Shown piece after piece: positions 8,262 through 16,358 of a stretch of DNA of 64,000 nucleotides. The stretch lies in NCBI RefSeq assembly GCF_002979865.1, contig NZ_PCPZ01000007.1, forward strand, positions 62,001 through 126,000, written 5' to 3'. The notes below the pieces were generated by a model that ran no database searches, had not been told where the DNA came from, and saw only the letters and a list, made by a program, of their open reading frames with translations. How positions within the stretch are numbered: position 1 is the first letter of the stretch; each line of letters starts with the position of its first letter. Source of the stretch: Arthrobacter sp. MYb214 (GTDB lineage Bacteria > Actinomycetota > Actinomycetes > Actinomycetales > Micrococcaceae). A program made the position numbers and the translations under genes.

Positions 8262-9172
8262 GACTAGGATTTATTCTCCGCGAAGCGGCGAAGGGCCTGC
8301 GGCAGAATGTCGTCATGGTCGTCTCTGTGGTGCTGGTGACTTTCGTATCGTTGACCTTCGTCGGTGCCTCGGTATTACTGCAGCTCCAGATCAACCAGAT
8401 GAAGGGCTACTGGTACGACCGCATGGAAGTTGCGGTGTACCTCTGTGATGACACGAGCACTTCGCCCAACTGCGCTGGTAGCGCGGTTTCCGAAGAGCAG
8501 CGCCAGAGCATTGAAGAGATGCTCAAATCAGAGCAGCTTGCGCCGTATATCAAGGAATTCGCCTACGAGTCGAAGGACCAGGCATACGAAAACTTCCTCG
8601 ACCAATACGAGAACTCGGCATTGGTTGACCAGGTCACTGCTGAGCAGCTGCCCGAATCATTCCGCGTCGCACTGGTAGATCCGGAGAAGTATCCGGTGAT
8701 CAACGAAGCGTTCTCCACGGTACAAGGCGTTGACTCGGTCATTGACCAACGGGAACTGCTTGAAAAGGTCTTCCAGTTGGTGCGCGTGGCATCCGCCGCC
8801 GCTGCTGTCGTTGCAATCGTGATGATTGTTTGCGCGGTGCTGCTGACCGGTACGACTATCCAGCTCTCAGCCATGCACCGGCGACTCGAAACAACGATCA
8901 TGCGACTGGTTGGTGCATCGAAAGCAACGATTCAGCTGCCGTTCATTATCGAAGGAGTCATCGCGTCGCTGATTGGTGGATTGCTGGCTTCTGGCACCTT
9001 GTGGTTGCTGCTGAAGTTCCTCGTCGAGGATAAGTTGGCCAATGAAAACGTCGGTGTAGCGTTCATCTCCACCAGCGAAATATGGCTAGTTGCTCCGATA
9101 CTCTTGATTATTGGTATCGTTTTGGCCACAATTTCATCAGTGGTAACGTTGAAGCGTTACCTGAAGGTTTAG
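8258..9172 (+). CDS. ftsX: Cell division protein FtsX
   Basis: Membrane partner of FtsE, 304 residues, GTG start overlapping the ftsE stop (GTGA). One N-terminal helix (about 20-45), a large extracellular loop (about 46-170) and three C-terminal helices (about 175-205, 225-250, 270-295) give the standard FtsX topology. The loop contains two Cys (LCDDTSTSPNC) that could form a disulfide. The extracellular loop is expected to contact the coiled-coil hydrolase encoded next. Confidence 0.95.
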   Translation: MRLGFILREAAKGLRQNVVMVVSVVLVTFVSLTFVGASVLLQLQINQMKGYWYDRMEVAVYLCDDTSTSPNCAGSAVSEEQRQSIEEMLKSEQLAPYIKEFAYESKDQAYENFLDQYENSALVDQVTAEQLPESFRVALVDPEKYPVINEAFSTVQGVDSVIDQRELLEKVFQLVRVASAAAAVVAIVMIVCAVLLTGTTIQLSAMHRRLETTIMRLVGASKATIQLPFIIEGVIASLIGGLLASGTLWLLLKFLVEDKLANENVGVAFISTSEIWLVAPILLIIGIVLATISSVVTLKRYLKV

Positions 9173-9225
9173 CTGAAACGTTATCTAGGCTTGAACTGAA
9201 GTACGCAATTTCTAAAAGGAGCTTT

Positions 9226-10689
9226 ATGCTGTCGAACGCAGTGCGACGTAAATTCTTACGCGCCTCCATCGGTGGAGCAATGGCTCTCGCGCTCACGCTG
9301 CCCGCAGGGCTGGTAGCCGCCGATGAACTGGACGACAAGAAAGCTCAAGTCGAAAAGAACATCGATACCCTCGAGAACGACATGGAATTCTTGGATGCCG
9401 ACATTCAAGAAACCGACAGGAAATTGCGTGACCAGCAAGCACAGGTTCCTGTAGCCCAGCAGGCATTGGCTGACGCGCAAAGCCGCGTAGCCAATGCACA
9501 GGCCACCCTTTCCGATCTCAACAACCGCTTAATCAGCGCGCAAGCGACTCGTGATGAAGTGGCTAAGCAGATCGAGGAAAACGCGGCTAAGCTTTCCGAC
9601 GCTCAAGATGCGATGGCGCAGATCGCTTCTGAAGCTTATAAGCGCGGCGGCGTTTCTGGCGGGCTGGACATGATCCTCAACATGGATTCGGCGACCAAGA
9701 TGGCCGATGGCCTGGACATGGCCAACCGCGCCATGGAATCCCAGAATGCCGCATACAATGACCTGGCCCAGGAACAAGCCAGCAATGAAAGCAACAAGCT
9801 TCGCCTGGTTGCTGTTGAAAAGGAAATTTCCTCCCTGAAAGCCCAGGCTGAGGAAGCCTTGGCGCAGGAGCAGGCGGCGCGAGATGCTGCGCAGAACGCC
9901 AAGAACGAACTGGATGCGCTGGTTGCCAGCACCGAAGAACTCAGTGCTGAACTTGAAGCGCAGAAGCCGCGTATCCAGGCGAAACTGCAATCGCAGCAGA
10001 AGGAATACGCCGCGGTCAACCAGCAGATCAAGGAACGCCAGGAGCGCTTGATCAGGGAAGCTGCCGAACGCAAGCGCAAGGCAGAAGAAAAAGCGCGCCG
10101 CGAAGCAGAAGCCGAGCGAAAGCGCATCGCCGAGGAAAAGGCGGCCTACGAAGCTGAGCAGGAGCGCAAGGCAGCAGAAGCTCGCGCAGAGAAAAAGGCC
10201 TACAAGAAGAAGGCCTATGTAGCACCCAAATCCGAGCCAAAGGCACCGACATATGCCGAGCCAAGCAGCTGGGGTTTGGTTAAGCCCACTACCAGTAACC
10301 GATTGACCTCGACCTTCGGGTGGCGCCCGACTCCAGCTGGAACAATCGACTATGGCGGCCGTGGCGGCTATGTCCACGCAGGCATTGACTGGGGATTCGG
10401 CGGCCAGTGCGGCTCGCCAATCACGGCTGCTGCCTCCGGTGAAGTGTGGATGGCCGGTTGGGGCGGATCCTCGGGTAACAAGGTCACCGTTTCTCACGGC
10501 GTCATCAAGGGCAAGGCCCTGGCCACCAACTATCACCACATGTCCCGCATCGCGGTAAGCGTCGGCCAGCATGTGAAGCAGGGCCAGGTTATAGGCTACG
10601 TTGGCACCACCGGCAATTCGACCGGCTGCCATCTGCACTTCGAAACGATCATCAATGGTTCACATGTGAACCCCTTGGGACTTCTCTAG
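9226..10689 (+). CDS. Secreted coiled-coil M23 (LytM) peptidase, FtsEX partner
   Basis: 487 residues from ATG 9226, which has AAAGGAG just upstream; an upstream in-frame start lies inside ftsX and is unlikely. A signal peptide (about 1-32, ending near VAA) is followed by a long coiled coil (about 36-340, with Lys/Glu/Ala-rich heptads) and a C-terminal M23 zinc metallopeptidase domain. Metal ligands are visible as H384 and D388 (HAGID) and H469-x-H471 (HLHFE), with an additional His in the YHHMS stretch. The organisation matches EnvC/RipC-like proteins that FtsEX activates to cut peptidoglycan at septation. The gene follows ftsX by 53 nt. Confidence 0.9.
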   Translation: MLSNAVRRKFLRASIGGAMALALTLPAGLVAADELDDKKAQVEKNIDTLENDMEFLDADIQETDRKLRDQQAQVPVAQQALADAQSRVANAQATLSDLNNRLISAQATRDEVAKQIEENAAKLSDAQDAMAQIASEAYKRGGVSGGLDMILNMDSATKMADGLDMANRAMESQNAAYNDLAQEQASNESNKLRLVAVEKEISSLKAQAEEALAQEQAARDAAQNAKNELDALVASTEELSAELEAQKPRIQAKLQSQQKEYAAVNQQIKERQERLIREAAERKRKAEEKARREAEAERKRIAEEKAAYEAEQERKAAEARAEKKAYKKKAYVAPKSEPKAPTYAEPSSWGLVKPTTSNRLTSTFGWRPTPAGTIDYGGRGGYVHAGIDWGFGGQCGSPITAAASGEVWMAGWGGSSGNKVTVSHGVIKGKALATNYHHMSRIAVSVGQHVKQGQVIGYVGTTGNSTGCHLHFETIINGSHVNPLGLL

Positions 10690-10743
10690 CGCTAGACTTG
10701 TAATCTGTGCGCGGGAATCCGCCCGCGACATGCAAGGAGTAAC

Positions 10744-11223
10744 GTGGCTAAGAAGAATCAAGAAGATCGAGTAATCGCGAGCAACCGCAAGGCGCGCCAC
10801 GATTTCGAAATACTCGACACCTTCGAAGCTGGCATGGTGCTCACGGGTACTGAGGTGAAGTCGCTTCGCGAAGGCAAGGCCTCGCTGGTTGACGGTTTCG
10901 GCCAGTTCTACCGTGGCGAGCTGTACATCGAGAACGTCTACATCCCCGAGTACCTCAATGGATCGTGGACCAATCACGCGGCCCGTCGTCGCCGCAAGCT
11001 CTTGCTGCACCGCCAGGAACTGCTCAAGATCGAACGCAAAATCAGTGAAGCCGGCCTGACCGTCGTCCCGCTGAGCTTGTACTTCAAATCCGGTCGGGCG
11101 AAGCTGGAGATCGGCGTTGCCCGCGGTAAGCGCGAATACGACAAGCGCCAGACCTTGAGGGAAAAGCAGGATAATCGCGAGGCGTTGCGTGCCATGCGCG
11201 AACGCAACCGCGGAAACGCATAA
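10744..11223 (+). CDS. smpB: SsrA-binding protein SmpB
   Basis: tmRNA partner in trans-translation, 159 residues, GTG start after AAGGAG. The N-terminal beta-barrel has the [14 protein letters not shown] stretch typical of SmpB, and the basic C-terminal tail that enters the mRNA channel is present. ssrA lies about 110 nt downstream, so protein and RNA of the rescue system are neighbours. Confidence 0.97.
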   Translation: MAKKNQEDRVIASNRKARHDFEILDTFEAGMVLTGTEVKSLREGKASLVDGFGQFYRGELYIENVYIPEYLNGSWTNHAARRRRKLLLHRQELLKIERKISEAGLTVVPLSLYFKSGRAKLEIGVARGKREYDKRQTLREKQDNREALRAMRERNRGNA

Positions 11224-11247
11224 GGTTAGCTTGTGGCGCATTTCGCA

Positions 11248-11277
11248 TTGGGGGAAACCCGGGCAGTGCGCTATGAT
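11248..11277 (+). promoter_or_regulatory. Candidate promoter of ssrA
   Basis: -35 TTGGGG (11248-11253), 18-nt spacer, -10 TATGAT (11272-11277). It would start a precursor about 50 nt before the mature tmRNA. Confidence 0.5.
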
Positions 11278-11336
11278 TGGTAGACACGCCCTAGGGTGTG
11301 GTTGTACCCGGGAGACCGGGACTGACAACAAAATAC

Positions 11337-11705
11337 GGGGATGATCGGTTTCGACGGTGTGAGTCGCGACAGATGAAGCGGGCCGAGGACGCAAAGTTAT
11401 CTCGTAAACGCCCTTTGCAAACCAATAAGTGCCGAATCAAAGCGCACTGACTTCGCTCTCGCTGCCTAAGCAGCCAGACGGTCCGTTAGCCAGGGGACGC
11501 TATCGCCCCTGTTCCTAACGTCATTTAGATAGCCAATGTATCCAGCGGATGTTGCCGCTTCTGGATACACATTTAGGCAACTGTGCCCGGATCAACCACA
11601 TGTTTGCGTGATGGTTGGGGCAGAGAAAATCCGCAGCAAACTGCGCCCGGAGAAGACCTGGCAACACCACATCGGACGGGAGTTCAATTCTCCCCATCTC
11701 CACAA
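11337..11705 (+). ncRNA. ssrA: Transfer-messenger RNA (tmRNA)
   Basis: The 5' end GGGGATGATCGGTTTCGAC and the 3' T-arm GGGAGTTCAATTCTCCC with CATCTCC pair as the tRNA-like acceptor (7 bp including one G-U). The tag frame is 11431-11469: resume codon GCC, then a peptide AESKRTDFALAA ending at TAA. The LAA end is the ClpXP-type degron. After discriminator A (11702) the genome reads CAA, so the CCA end must be added enzymatically. Several pseudoknot-forming GC stems lie between tag and T-arm. smpB is immediately upstream. Confidence 0.97.
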
Positions 11706-11710
11706 TATCC

Positions 11711-11755
11711 AGCTCCGGAGCCAGGCCCATAGGTCTGGCTCCGGAGCTTTTTGTT
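11711..11755 (+). terminator. Rho-independent terminator of ssrA
   Basis: Perfect 14-bp stem AGCTCCGGAGCCAG / CTGGCTCCGGAGCT with a 10-nt loop, followed by TTTTGTTTG. Confidence 0.93.
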
Positions 11756-11882
11756 TGTTTCGGAGTCCGCAGTCACATCGCGAGCCTGTTCGCGGGATGG
11801 AGAATTTACACATAGACTTGAAATGAAAGTCCAAGGCTTTCGAAACGACAGCGTGTGCAGAAACGGAGTGAGATTGAAGTCG

Positions 11883-12356
11883 ATGGGTAAAAACAGTTCC
11901 CAGCGGGTATCGCCTTTCCTTTCAGCAAGCTATGCGGCAGTTGCCTTCCTCTTGGAAGTAGGATTGCTTTTCGCCGCGGCACTAGCCGCTATCGCTTTCA
12001 TCCCATGGCCGACAATTCCAGCAATCCTTGTAGTAGTTGTCCCGCTGCTGATCCTCTGGTCGATTTTCTTCTCGCCGAAAGCCGTCATCAAGTTGAGGCT
12101 GCGAACCCGTCTGCTCCTGGTCCATATCATTTACCTCATCGGAGCCTACGTGCTGTGGCTGAGCGTCGACCATTCCTTCTACGATCAATCGCAGATTTGG
12201 GCCATCGGAATGCTTGCGTTGACCGGTATCAGCGCCATTCTGGTCATCGCCACCGGCGGATACGTGGTCCCGCACGATCGAACCAAGCAGCCACCGAAGC
12301 AAGTTCCGAGCCGGGCACGAGCGGGTGCTCCCAAGGGACGCCGGGCAGCACGCTAG
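11883..12356 (+). CDS. YrdB-like (DUF2568) small membrane protein
   Basis: 157 residues from ATG 11883. Four hydrophobic segments (about 12-32, 37-55, 78-98, 105-125) include the FLLEV start of helix 1 and a stretch resembling DUF2568/YrdB proteins, whose function is unknown. The last 30 residues are basic (Lys/Arg/Pro-rich) and probably cytoplasmic. Alternative in-frame starts at GTG 11868 and TTG 11874 lie near a GGAG, so the N terminus may be 3 to 5 residues longer. It stands alone between the ssrA terminator and a shared terminator. Confidence 0.65.
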   Translation: MGKNSSQRVSPFLSASYAAVAFLLEVGLLFAAALAAIAFIPWPTIPAILVVVVPLLILWSIFFSPKAVIKLRLRTRLLLVHIIYLIGAYVLWLSVDHSFYDQSQIWAIGMLALTGISAILVIATGGYVVPHDRTKQPPKQVPSRARAGAPKGRRAAR

Positions 12357-12365
12357 AACTGATGG

Positions 12366-12395
12366 AATGCCAAGCCGAAAGGCTTGGCATTTTTC
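12366..12395. terminator. Bidirectional terminator between the YrdB-like gene and fluC
   Basis: 11-bp stem AATGCCAAGCC / GGCTTGGCATT closed by a GAAA tetraloop, with T-runs on the plus side. It serves two convergent units. Confidence 0.88.
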
Positions 12396-12403
12396 GTTTG
12401 CGG

Positions 12404-12784
12404 CTAGAAGAGCCCAGCGACGTGGTAGCCGAGCAATGCCGCGAGCACCGCTCCAGCGAGGGTCCCCAATGCATTGGCCAGGCTGGCTGCGAGGCGGCCG
12501 GCCTGGAGCAGCCGGACAGTTTCGAAACTGGCCGCCGAAAACGTCGTGTAGCCGCCGAGCAATCCTGAACCTATGGCCGCAAGCCATTGCGCCGACAACA
12601 ACTGCTGGGCCATCAGCCCGGTCAGCGCACCCAGCGCGAAGGAGCCGGAGAGATTGACCAGGATCGTGCCCCAGGGCAGCGGGGCCGGAAGCCACCGCTT
12701 GATCAGGGCATCGACCACGAAACGCAGGCAGGCGCCAAGGCCGCCGCAGAGCGCAACGATAAGAAATAAGCCGGGGGAGAGCAC
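12404..12784 (-). CDS. crcB: Fluoride exporter FluC/CrcB, subunit 2
   Basis: 126 residues, GTG start overlapping the upstream stop by 1 nt (TAGTG). Four membrane helices and Fluc motifs: GGLGACLRF in helix 1, WGTILVNLSGSF with the pore Asn, and GGYTTFS with the Phe-box phenylalanine. Fluc channels are dual-topology dimers that export fluoride. Two unequal adjacent copies suggest an obligate heterodimer with one subunit in each orientation. Confidence 0.92.
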   Translation of the reverse strand: MLSPGLFLIVALCGGLGACLRFVVDALIKRWLPAPLPWGTILVNLSGSFALGALTGLMAQQLLSAQWLAAIGSGLLGGYTTFSAASFETVRLLQAGRLAASLANALGTLAGAVLAALLGYHVAGLF

Positions 12785-13245
12785 TAGTGAAGCCCTCCCG
12801 ATTTCCGGGCCATGCGCCTAGCACCGGCGGCGATTCCGCACCAGGTTGCCAATGCACCGAAGAACACCGTGAACAGTGCGTAACCCAGGGCATGGAGCGC
12901 TGCGCCGGATGCGAACATCTGCATGCTGCCGGTGGCCAGCGCGCTGTAGGTCGTGAAGCCGCCCAGGAAACCGGTGCCCAGCAGCAGCCGCAGCCGGTGA
13001 CGCTTGCCCTCGTCGAGGCCGGGATGCGAAAGCGCCTCGAGCAGCAGGCCGAGCAGGAACGCCCCCAGCATGTTGGCTAGGAAAATCGCGATCGGGAAAC
13101 CGCCGGGATCTGGCAGCAGCAGGCCCAGGCCTTGCCGGCAGGCAGTACCGGCAGCGCCGCCAAGGAATACCAGCAGCAGGAAACGCGGGTTGAGGAAGGA
13201 ACCCTGCGCGGGGCGCTGGGCCATGGGTGTTGGCGGACGGGTCAT
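12784..13245 (-). CDS. crcB: Fluoride exporter FluC/CrcB, subunit 1
   Basis: 153 residues. ATG overlaps the stop of the upstream universal stress gene (ATGA). The fold matches its neighbour: GGAAGTACRQGL in helix 1, LANMLGAF with the pore Asn, and GGFTTYS. The N terminus is about 20 residues longer and the C terminus ends in a basic, Arg/Lys-rich tail, which the partner lacks; such charge differences set opposite topologies in paired Fluc proteins (inference). Confidence 0.92.
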   Translation of the reverse strand: MTRPPTPMAQRPAQGSFLNPRFLLLVFLGGAAGTACRQGLGLLLPDPGGFPIAIFLANMLGAFLLGLLLEALSHPGLDEGKRHRLRLLLGTGFLGGFTTYSALATGSMQMFASGAALHALGYALFTVFFGALATWCGIAAGARRMARKSGGLH

Positions 13246-13727
13246 GAATTGCGAATCTGTTCTGCGCGGCGTGGCGGGACGAGGAGCACCGGATGGCGCT
13301 GTCGATGGGTCAGATGCACCGCTACCGAACCGTTGAGCAGTTCCCCAATAGTGTTGGCCATGGAACGCTCCCGAACCCCGAGCACAATCAGCGCCGCATC
13401 ATGCTGCAGGGCAAGATGCGACAGCTGCTGACCGGGGCCACCGGCCGCGGCATGCGCCTGCCATTCCAGTCCCGATCCGCCGAGCTGGGCTTCGAGCTGC
13501 TGCAGAAGCCGTGCCGGGAAGCGCTCAATTGCTTCGTCCCCGGATTCGGGATCCAGCGGTGCGCTGCGGATGGTGCCATCGGGAAGCTCTTCGAGCGGAT
13601 AGCGGGTGGGATCCACGTGGACGCAAAGCAACCGCGCTCCGAGCGCGCCTGCGAGGTCTGCGGCTGCGTCCAGAACGTGGGGATCGAGGCGATCCGGGAT
13701 GCCCAGGATGATCGGTCGTGTCTCCAA
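13242..13727 (-). CDS. Universal stress protein family (UspA-like)
   Basis: 161 residues, TTG start preceded by GGGAGG. A UspA Rossmann-like fold: ILGIPD at strand 1, LIVLGVRERS, then the nucleotide-loop-like GELLNGSVAVHL region and a final PVLLVPP strand. It heads the fluC pair and is translationally coupled to it, so a role in the fluoride response or general stress is suggested by position only. No fluoride (crcB) riboswitch is apparent in the 75-nt upstream gap. Confidence 0.8.
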   Translation of the reverse strand: METRPIILGIPDRLDPHVLDAAADLAGALGARLLCVHVDPTRYPLEELPDGTIRSAPLDPESGDEAIERFPARLLQQLEAQLGGSGLEWQAHAAAGGPGQQLSHLALQHDAALIVLGVRERSMANTIGELLNGSVAVHLTHRQRHPVLLVPPRRAEQIRNS

Positions 13728-13801
13728 TGGCCCTCCCTTTGGCAGTGGGGCGCACCGTGCAGCGCGTCGCTGCTTTTAATTCTTGCACAGCCGGCAATCA
13801 G

Positions 13802-14431
13802 CTAGGCTTTGCGCACCCAGATCAGCGAAGCCTCAATGAAATCCAGCTGATGCGGCAGCTCGATGACCGCCCCGGGAACCAGCCCCTGGGCGGCGGCACG
13901 ACGCAGGAACTGGGGATCTTCATCGCTGATCCGGTCGATGACGGCCCGGGCACCGGAGAAGCGGTCAAGCCGGATGGCCCCGGAGACCGGCAGTTCCCCT
14001 TCCGCGCTGGGAATCGCGTCGCCATGCGGATCGTGGCGCGGGTGGCCCAGCCGGGCTTCCAGGGCGTTGATGAAGCGGTCGGTGACGGTGTGCTCCAGGG
14101 CCTCGGCCTCGTCATGCACCTCATCCCAGCCGTAGCCCAGCTCATCACGCAGGAATGTTTCCAGCAGGCGGTGGCGGCGCACCATGCGCAAGGCCTCGCG
14201 CCGGCCGGTGCCGCTGAGCGTAATGGCCCCGCGCGGCACGTGATGGACCAGGTGCTTGGCTGCGAGCTTCTGCACCATGGCGGTGGCCGAGGCAGGGGAC
14301 AAGCCCAGCTGGTCGGCCAGCGCGCCGGTGCCCACTTCGGTGTCTTCCCATTCGGTGAGCAGGTACACCGCCTTGAGGTAGTCCTCTTCGCTGGTGGTCA
14401 GCCCGGCCGGCCCGCGTCGTGCAGTTGCCAT
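13802..14431 (-). CDS. DtxR-family metalloregulator, manganese (MntR) type
   Basis: 209 residues from ATG 14431; a longer frame extends into hisN but this start aligns with the family. An N-terminal winged helix, a dimerisation and metal-binding domain, and a C-terminal SH3-like FeoA region are present. Ligands aligned by eye: H87 and E91, H106, E110, E113 and H114, with D17 where iron-sensing DtxR/IdeR has Met10. E110 replaces the Cys102 of DtxR. Asp plus Glu at these two sites is the MntR pattern, so I infer manganese sensing. It follows hisN by 14 nt in the same orientation. Confidence 0.82.
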   Translation of the reverse strand: MATARRGPAGLTTSEEDYLKAVYLLTEWEDTEVGTGALADQLGLSPASATAMVQKLAAKHLVHHVPRGAITLSGTGRREALRMVRRHRLLETFLRDELGYGWDEVHDEAEALEHTVTDRFINALEARLGHPRHDPHGDAIPSAEGELPVSGAIRLDRFSGARAVIDRISDEDPQFLRRAAAQGLVPGAVIELPHQLDFIEASLIWVRKA

Positions 14432-14445
14432 CGTCCTCGCGCTGC

Positions 14446-15252
14446 CTAGCTGCGGTTCAGGTAGGGAAGGATCGCCTCGTGCAGCTTGCCGTTGGTGGCC
14501 AGGGCGTTGCCGCCATGGCAGCCCTCTTCTCCGGCCACCGAGGTGAAGCGGCCCCCGGCTTCGCGTACCACCGGCACCAGGGCGGCCATGTCGTAGAGCT
14601 CCAGTTCGGGTTCGAAGGCCGCATCGACCGCGCCTTCGGCCAGCAGCGCGTAGGACAGGAAATCCCCGTAGCCGCGGGTGCGCCACGCGGTATCCAGCAG
14701 TTCCAGGAAGCCCTCGAGCTTGCCGGCCTCCTTCCAGCCGTTCAGCGAGGCGTAGGCCAGCGAGGAGTCAGACAGCTCGCTCACCGAGGAGACCTTGATC
14801 TGGCGGGTGGCGGTGGTACCGGCGGTGGCACCCGGTTCGGTGACGTACGCGCCCAGGCCGCTCGCGGCATGCCAGCGGCGGGTCATGGCCGGGGCGGAGA
14901 TGACTCCCAGCACCGGTTCGCCGTCGATCTCCAGCGCGATCAGCGTGGCCCAGACGGGTACGCGGCGCACGAAGTTCTTGGTGCCGTCGATCGGGTCGAT
15001 GACCCAGCGCCGGGAGCCGGTTCCGTGCACGCCGAATTCTTCGCCGAGCACCGAATCATCGGGGCGGTGGGCGGCCAGCTCGGCCAGGATCAGCTGCTCG
15101 GCGCCGCGGTCGGCGTCGGAGACCGGGGTCATGTCCGGCTTGGATTCGACCACCAGGTCGTTGGCGCCGTAGCGGGCCAGGGTGAAGGCGTCGACCTTCC
15201 CGGCCAGAGCCAGGGCGAAGTCGAGATCTTGCTGCAGGGTGTATTCAGCCAT
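14446..15252 (-). CDS. hisN: Histidinol-phosphatase, inositol monophosphatase family
   Basis: 268 residues. IMPase metal-site motifs are present: GEEFG with the first Glu, WVIDPIDGTKNF (DPIDGT) and a C-terminal LELYDMAAL region with the third Asp. In actinobacteria, family members in the aroA-rsgA-hisN cluster are the HisN phosphatases that dephosphorylate histidinol phosphate, which supports this substrate over inositol phosphate. The gene begins 14 nt after the rsgA stop and is probably co-transcribed. Confidence 0.87.
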   Translation of the reverse strand: MAEYTLQQDLDFALALAGKVDAFTLARYGANDLVVESKPDMTPVSDADRGAEQLILAELAAHRPDDSVLGEEFGVHGTGSRRWVIDPIDGTKNFVRRVPVWATLIALEIDGEPVLGVISAPAMTRRWHAASGLGAYVTEPGATAGTTATRQIKVSSVSELSDSSLAYASLNGWKEAGKLEGFLELLDTAWRTRGYGDFLSYALLAEGAVDAAFEPELELYDMAALVPVVREAGGRFTSVAGEEGCHGGNALATNGKLHEAILPYLNRS

Positions 15253-15266
15253 GGTGTTGCGGGCGC

Positions 15267-16358
15267 CTAGAGCGCGCCGAGCTCCTTTTCGTGCGTGGTT
15301 TCCTCGGTGGTGACCAGCCGGCGGTAGGAGGCCAACCGGTCAGCGGCCTGGGTGCCTTCGGCATTTTCGGCCCAAGCTTCCAGCGCGCAGCCCGCCTCGC
15401 CGGCGGCATGGGTGCAACCGCGCGGGCAGCCGGTGGCGATTTCTGCCAGGTCCTCGAAGGCGGCCAGGATATTGTCCCGGTCTACCAGTCCCAGCCCGAA
15501 AGAACGGATGCCGGGGGTGTCGATCAGCCAGGATCCAGGGGTGTCGCCCAGGCGCAGTGCCAGGGCGTTGGACGAGGTATGGCGTCCGCGGCCGGTGACC
15601 GCGTTGACGTGCCCGGTGGCGCGGGTCGAACCGGTCAGGGCGTTGACCAGGGTGGACTTGCCTACTCCGGAGTGGCCCAGCACTACCGAGACGCAGCCGG
15701 AGAGGATCTCTTCGAGTTCGGCCAGCGCGCCGGCATCCAGCCGGGCGCTGGAACCGTCGGCGCCGCGCGCGTCCACGCCGGAGGCGTCGGCAGTGGTGGT
15801 GCGGGAGATGACCACGGGGAACTCCAGTCCCTCGTAGTGCTTGAGGAAGTCGGCCGGATCCTTCACATCCGCCTTGGTCACGCACAGCACCGGCTGGATG
15901 CCGGCGTCGAAGGCGGCGACCAGCGCGCGGTCCACGAAGCCGGTGCGCGGCTCGGGATTGGCGGCGGCCACGACGATGACCAGCTTGTCGACATTGGCGA
16001 CGACCACGCGCTCGGTGGCGTCGGTGTCGTCGGCGCTGCGGCGCAGCAGCGTGGTGCGCTCTTCGATGCGGATCAGCCGGGCCAGGGTATCGGGCTTTCC
16101 GGAGGTGTCGCCCACCAGTCCCACCAGGTCCCCGGGCACGATCGCCTGGCGGCGCAGCTCGCGGGCCCGGGCGGCGATGACGATGCGCTCCGTGGCGGTG
16201 TCCTCATCCAGGATTGCGGTGTAGCGGCCGCGGTCCACGGTGATGATGCGGCCGATGACCGCCTGTTCGTAGGCCGGGCGGTCCTTGGTGCGCGGACGGC
16301 TGCCCTTCTTGTTGGGGCGGACGCGGACCGAGGATTCGTCGTAGTCGGAGTAGCGCAT
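15267..16358 (-). CDS. rsgA: Ribosome small-subunit GTPase RsgA
   Basis: 363 residues from ATG 16358, which overlaps the aroA stop by 1 nt (TAATG). An N-terminal OB fold is followed by a circularly permuted GTPase: G4 VTKAD precedes G1 GHSGVGKSTL and G3 DTPGIRSFGL. A Cys/His zinc knuckle (CPRGCTH then GC) follows. RsgA tests 30S maturation and is a late assembly factor. A basic N-terminal extension of about 25 residues is typical of actinobacterial versions. Confidence 0.94.
   Translation of the reverse strand: MRYSDYDESSVRVRPNKKGSRPRTKDRPAYEQAVIGRIITVDRGRYTAILDEDTATERIVIAARARELRRQAIVPGDLVGLVGDTSGKPDTLARLIRIEERTTLLRRSADDTDATERVVVANVDKLVIVVAAANPEPRTGFVDRALVAAFDAGIQPVLCVTKADVKDPADFLKHYEGLEFPVVISRTTTADASGVDARGADGSSARLDAGALAELEEILSGCVSVVLGHSGVGKSTLVNALTGSTRATGHVNAVTGRGRHTSSNALALRLGDTPGSWLIDTPGIRSFGLGLVDRDNILAAFEDLAEIATGCPRGCTHAAGEAGCALEAWAENAEGTQAADRLASYRRLVTTEETTHEKELGAL

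Noticed and set aside
13728-13801. Possible fluoride riboswitch before the usp-fluC genes
   Set aside because: The conserved crcB-motif core was not seen in this short gap.
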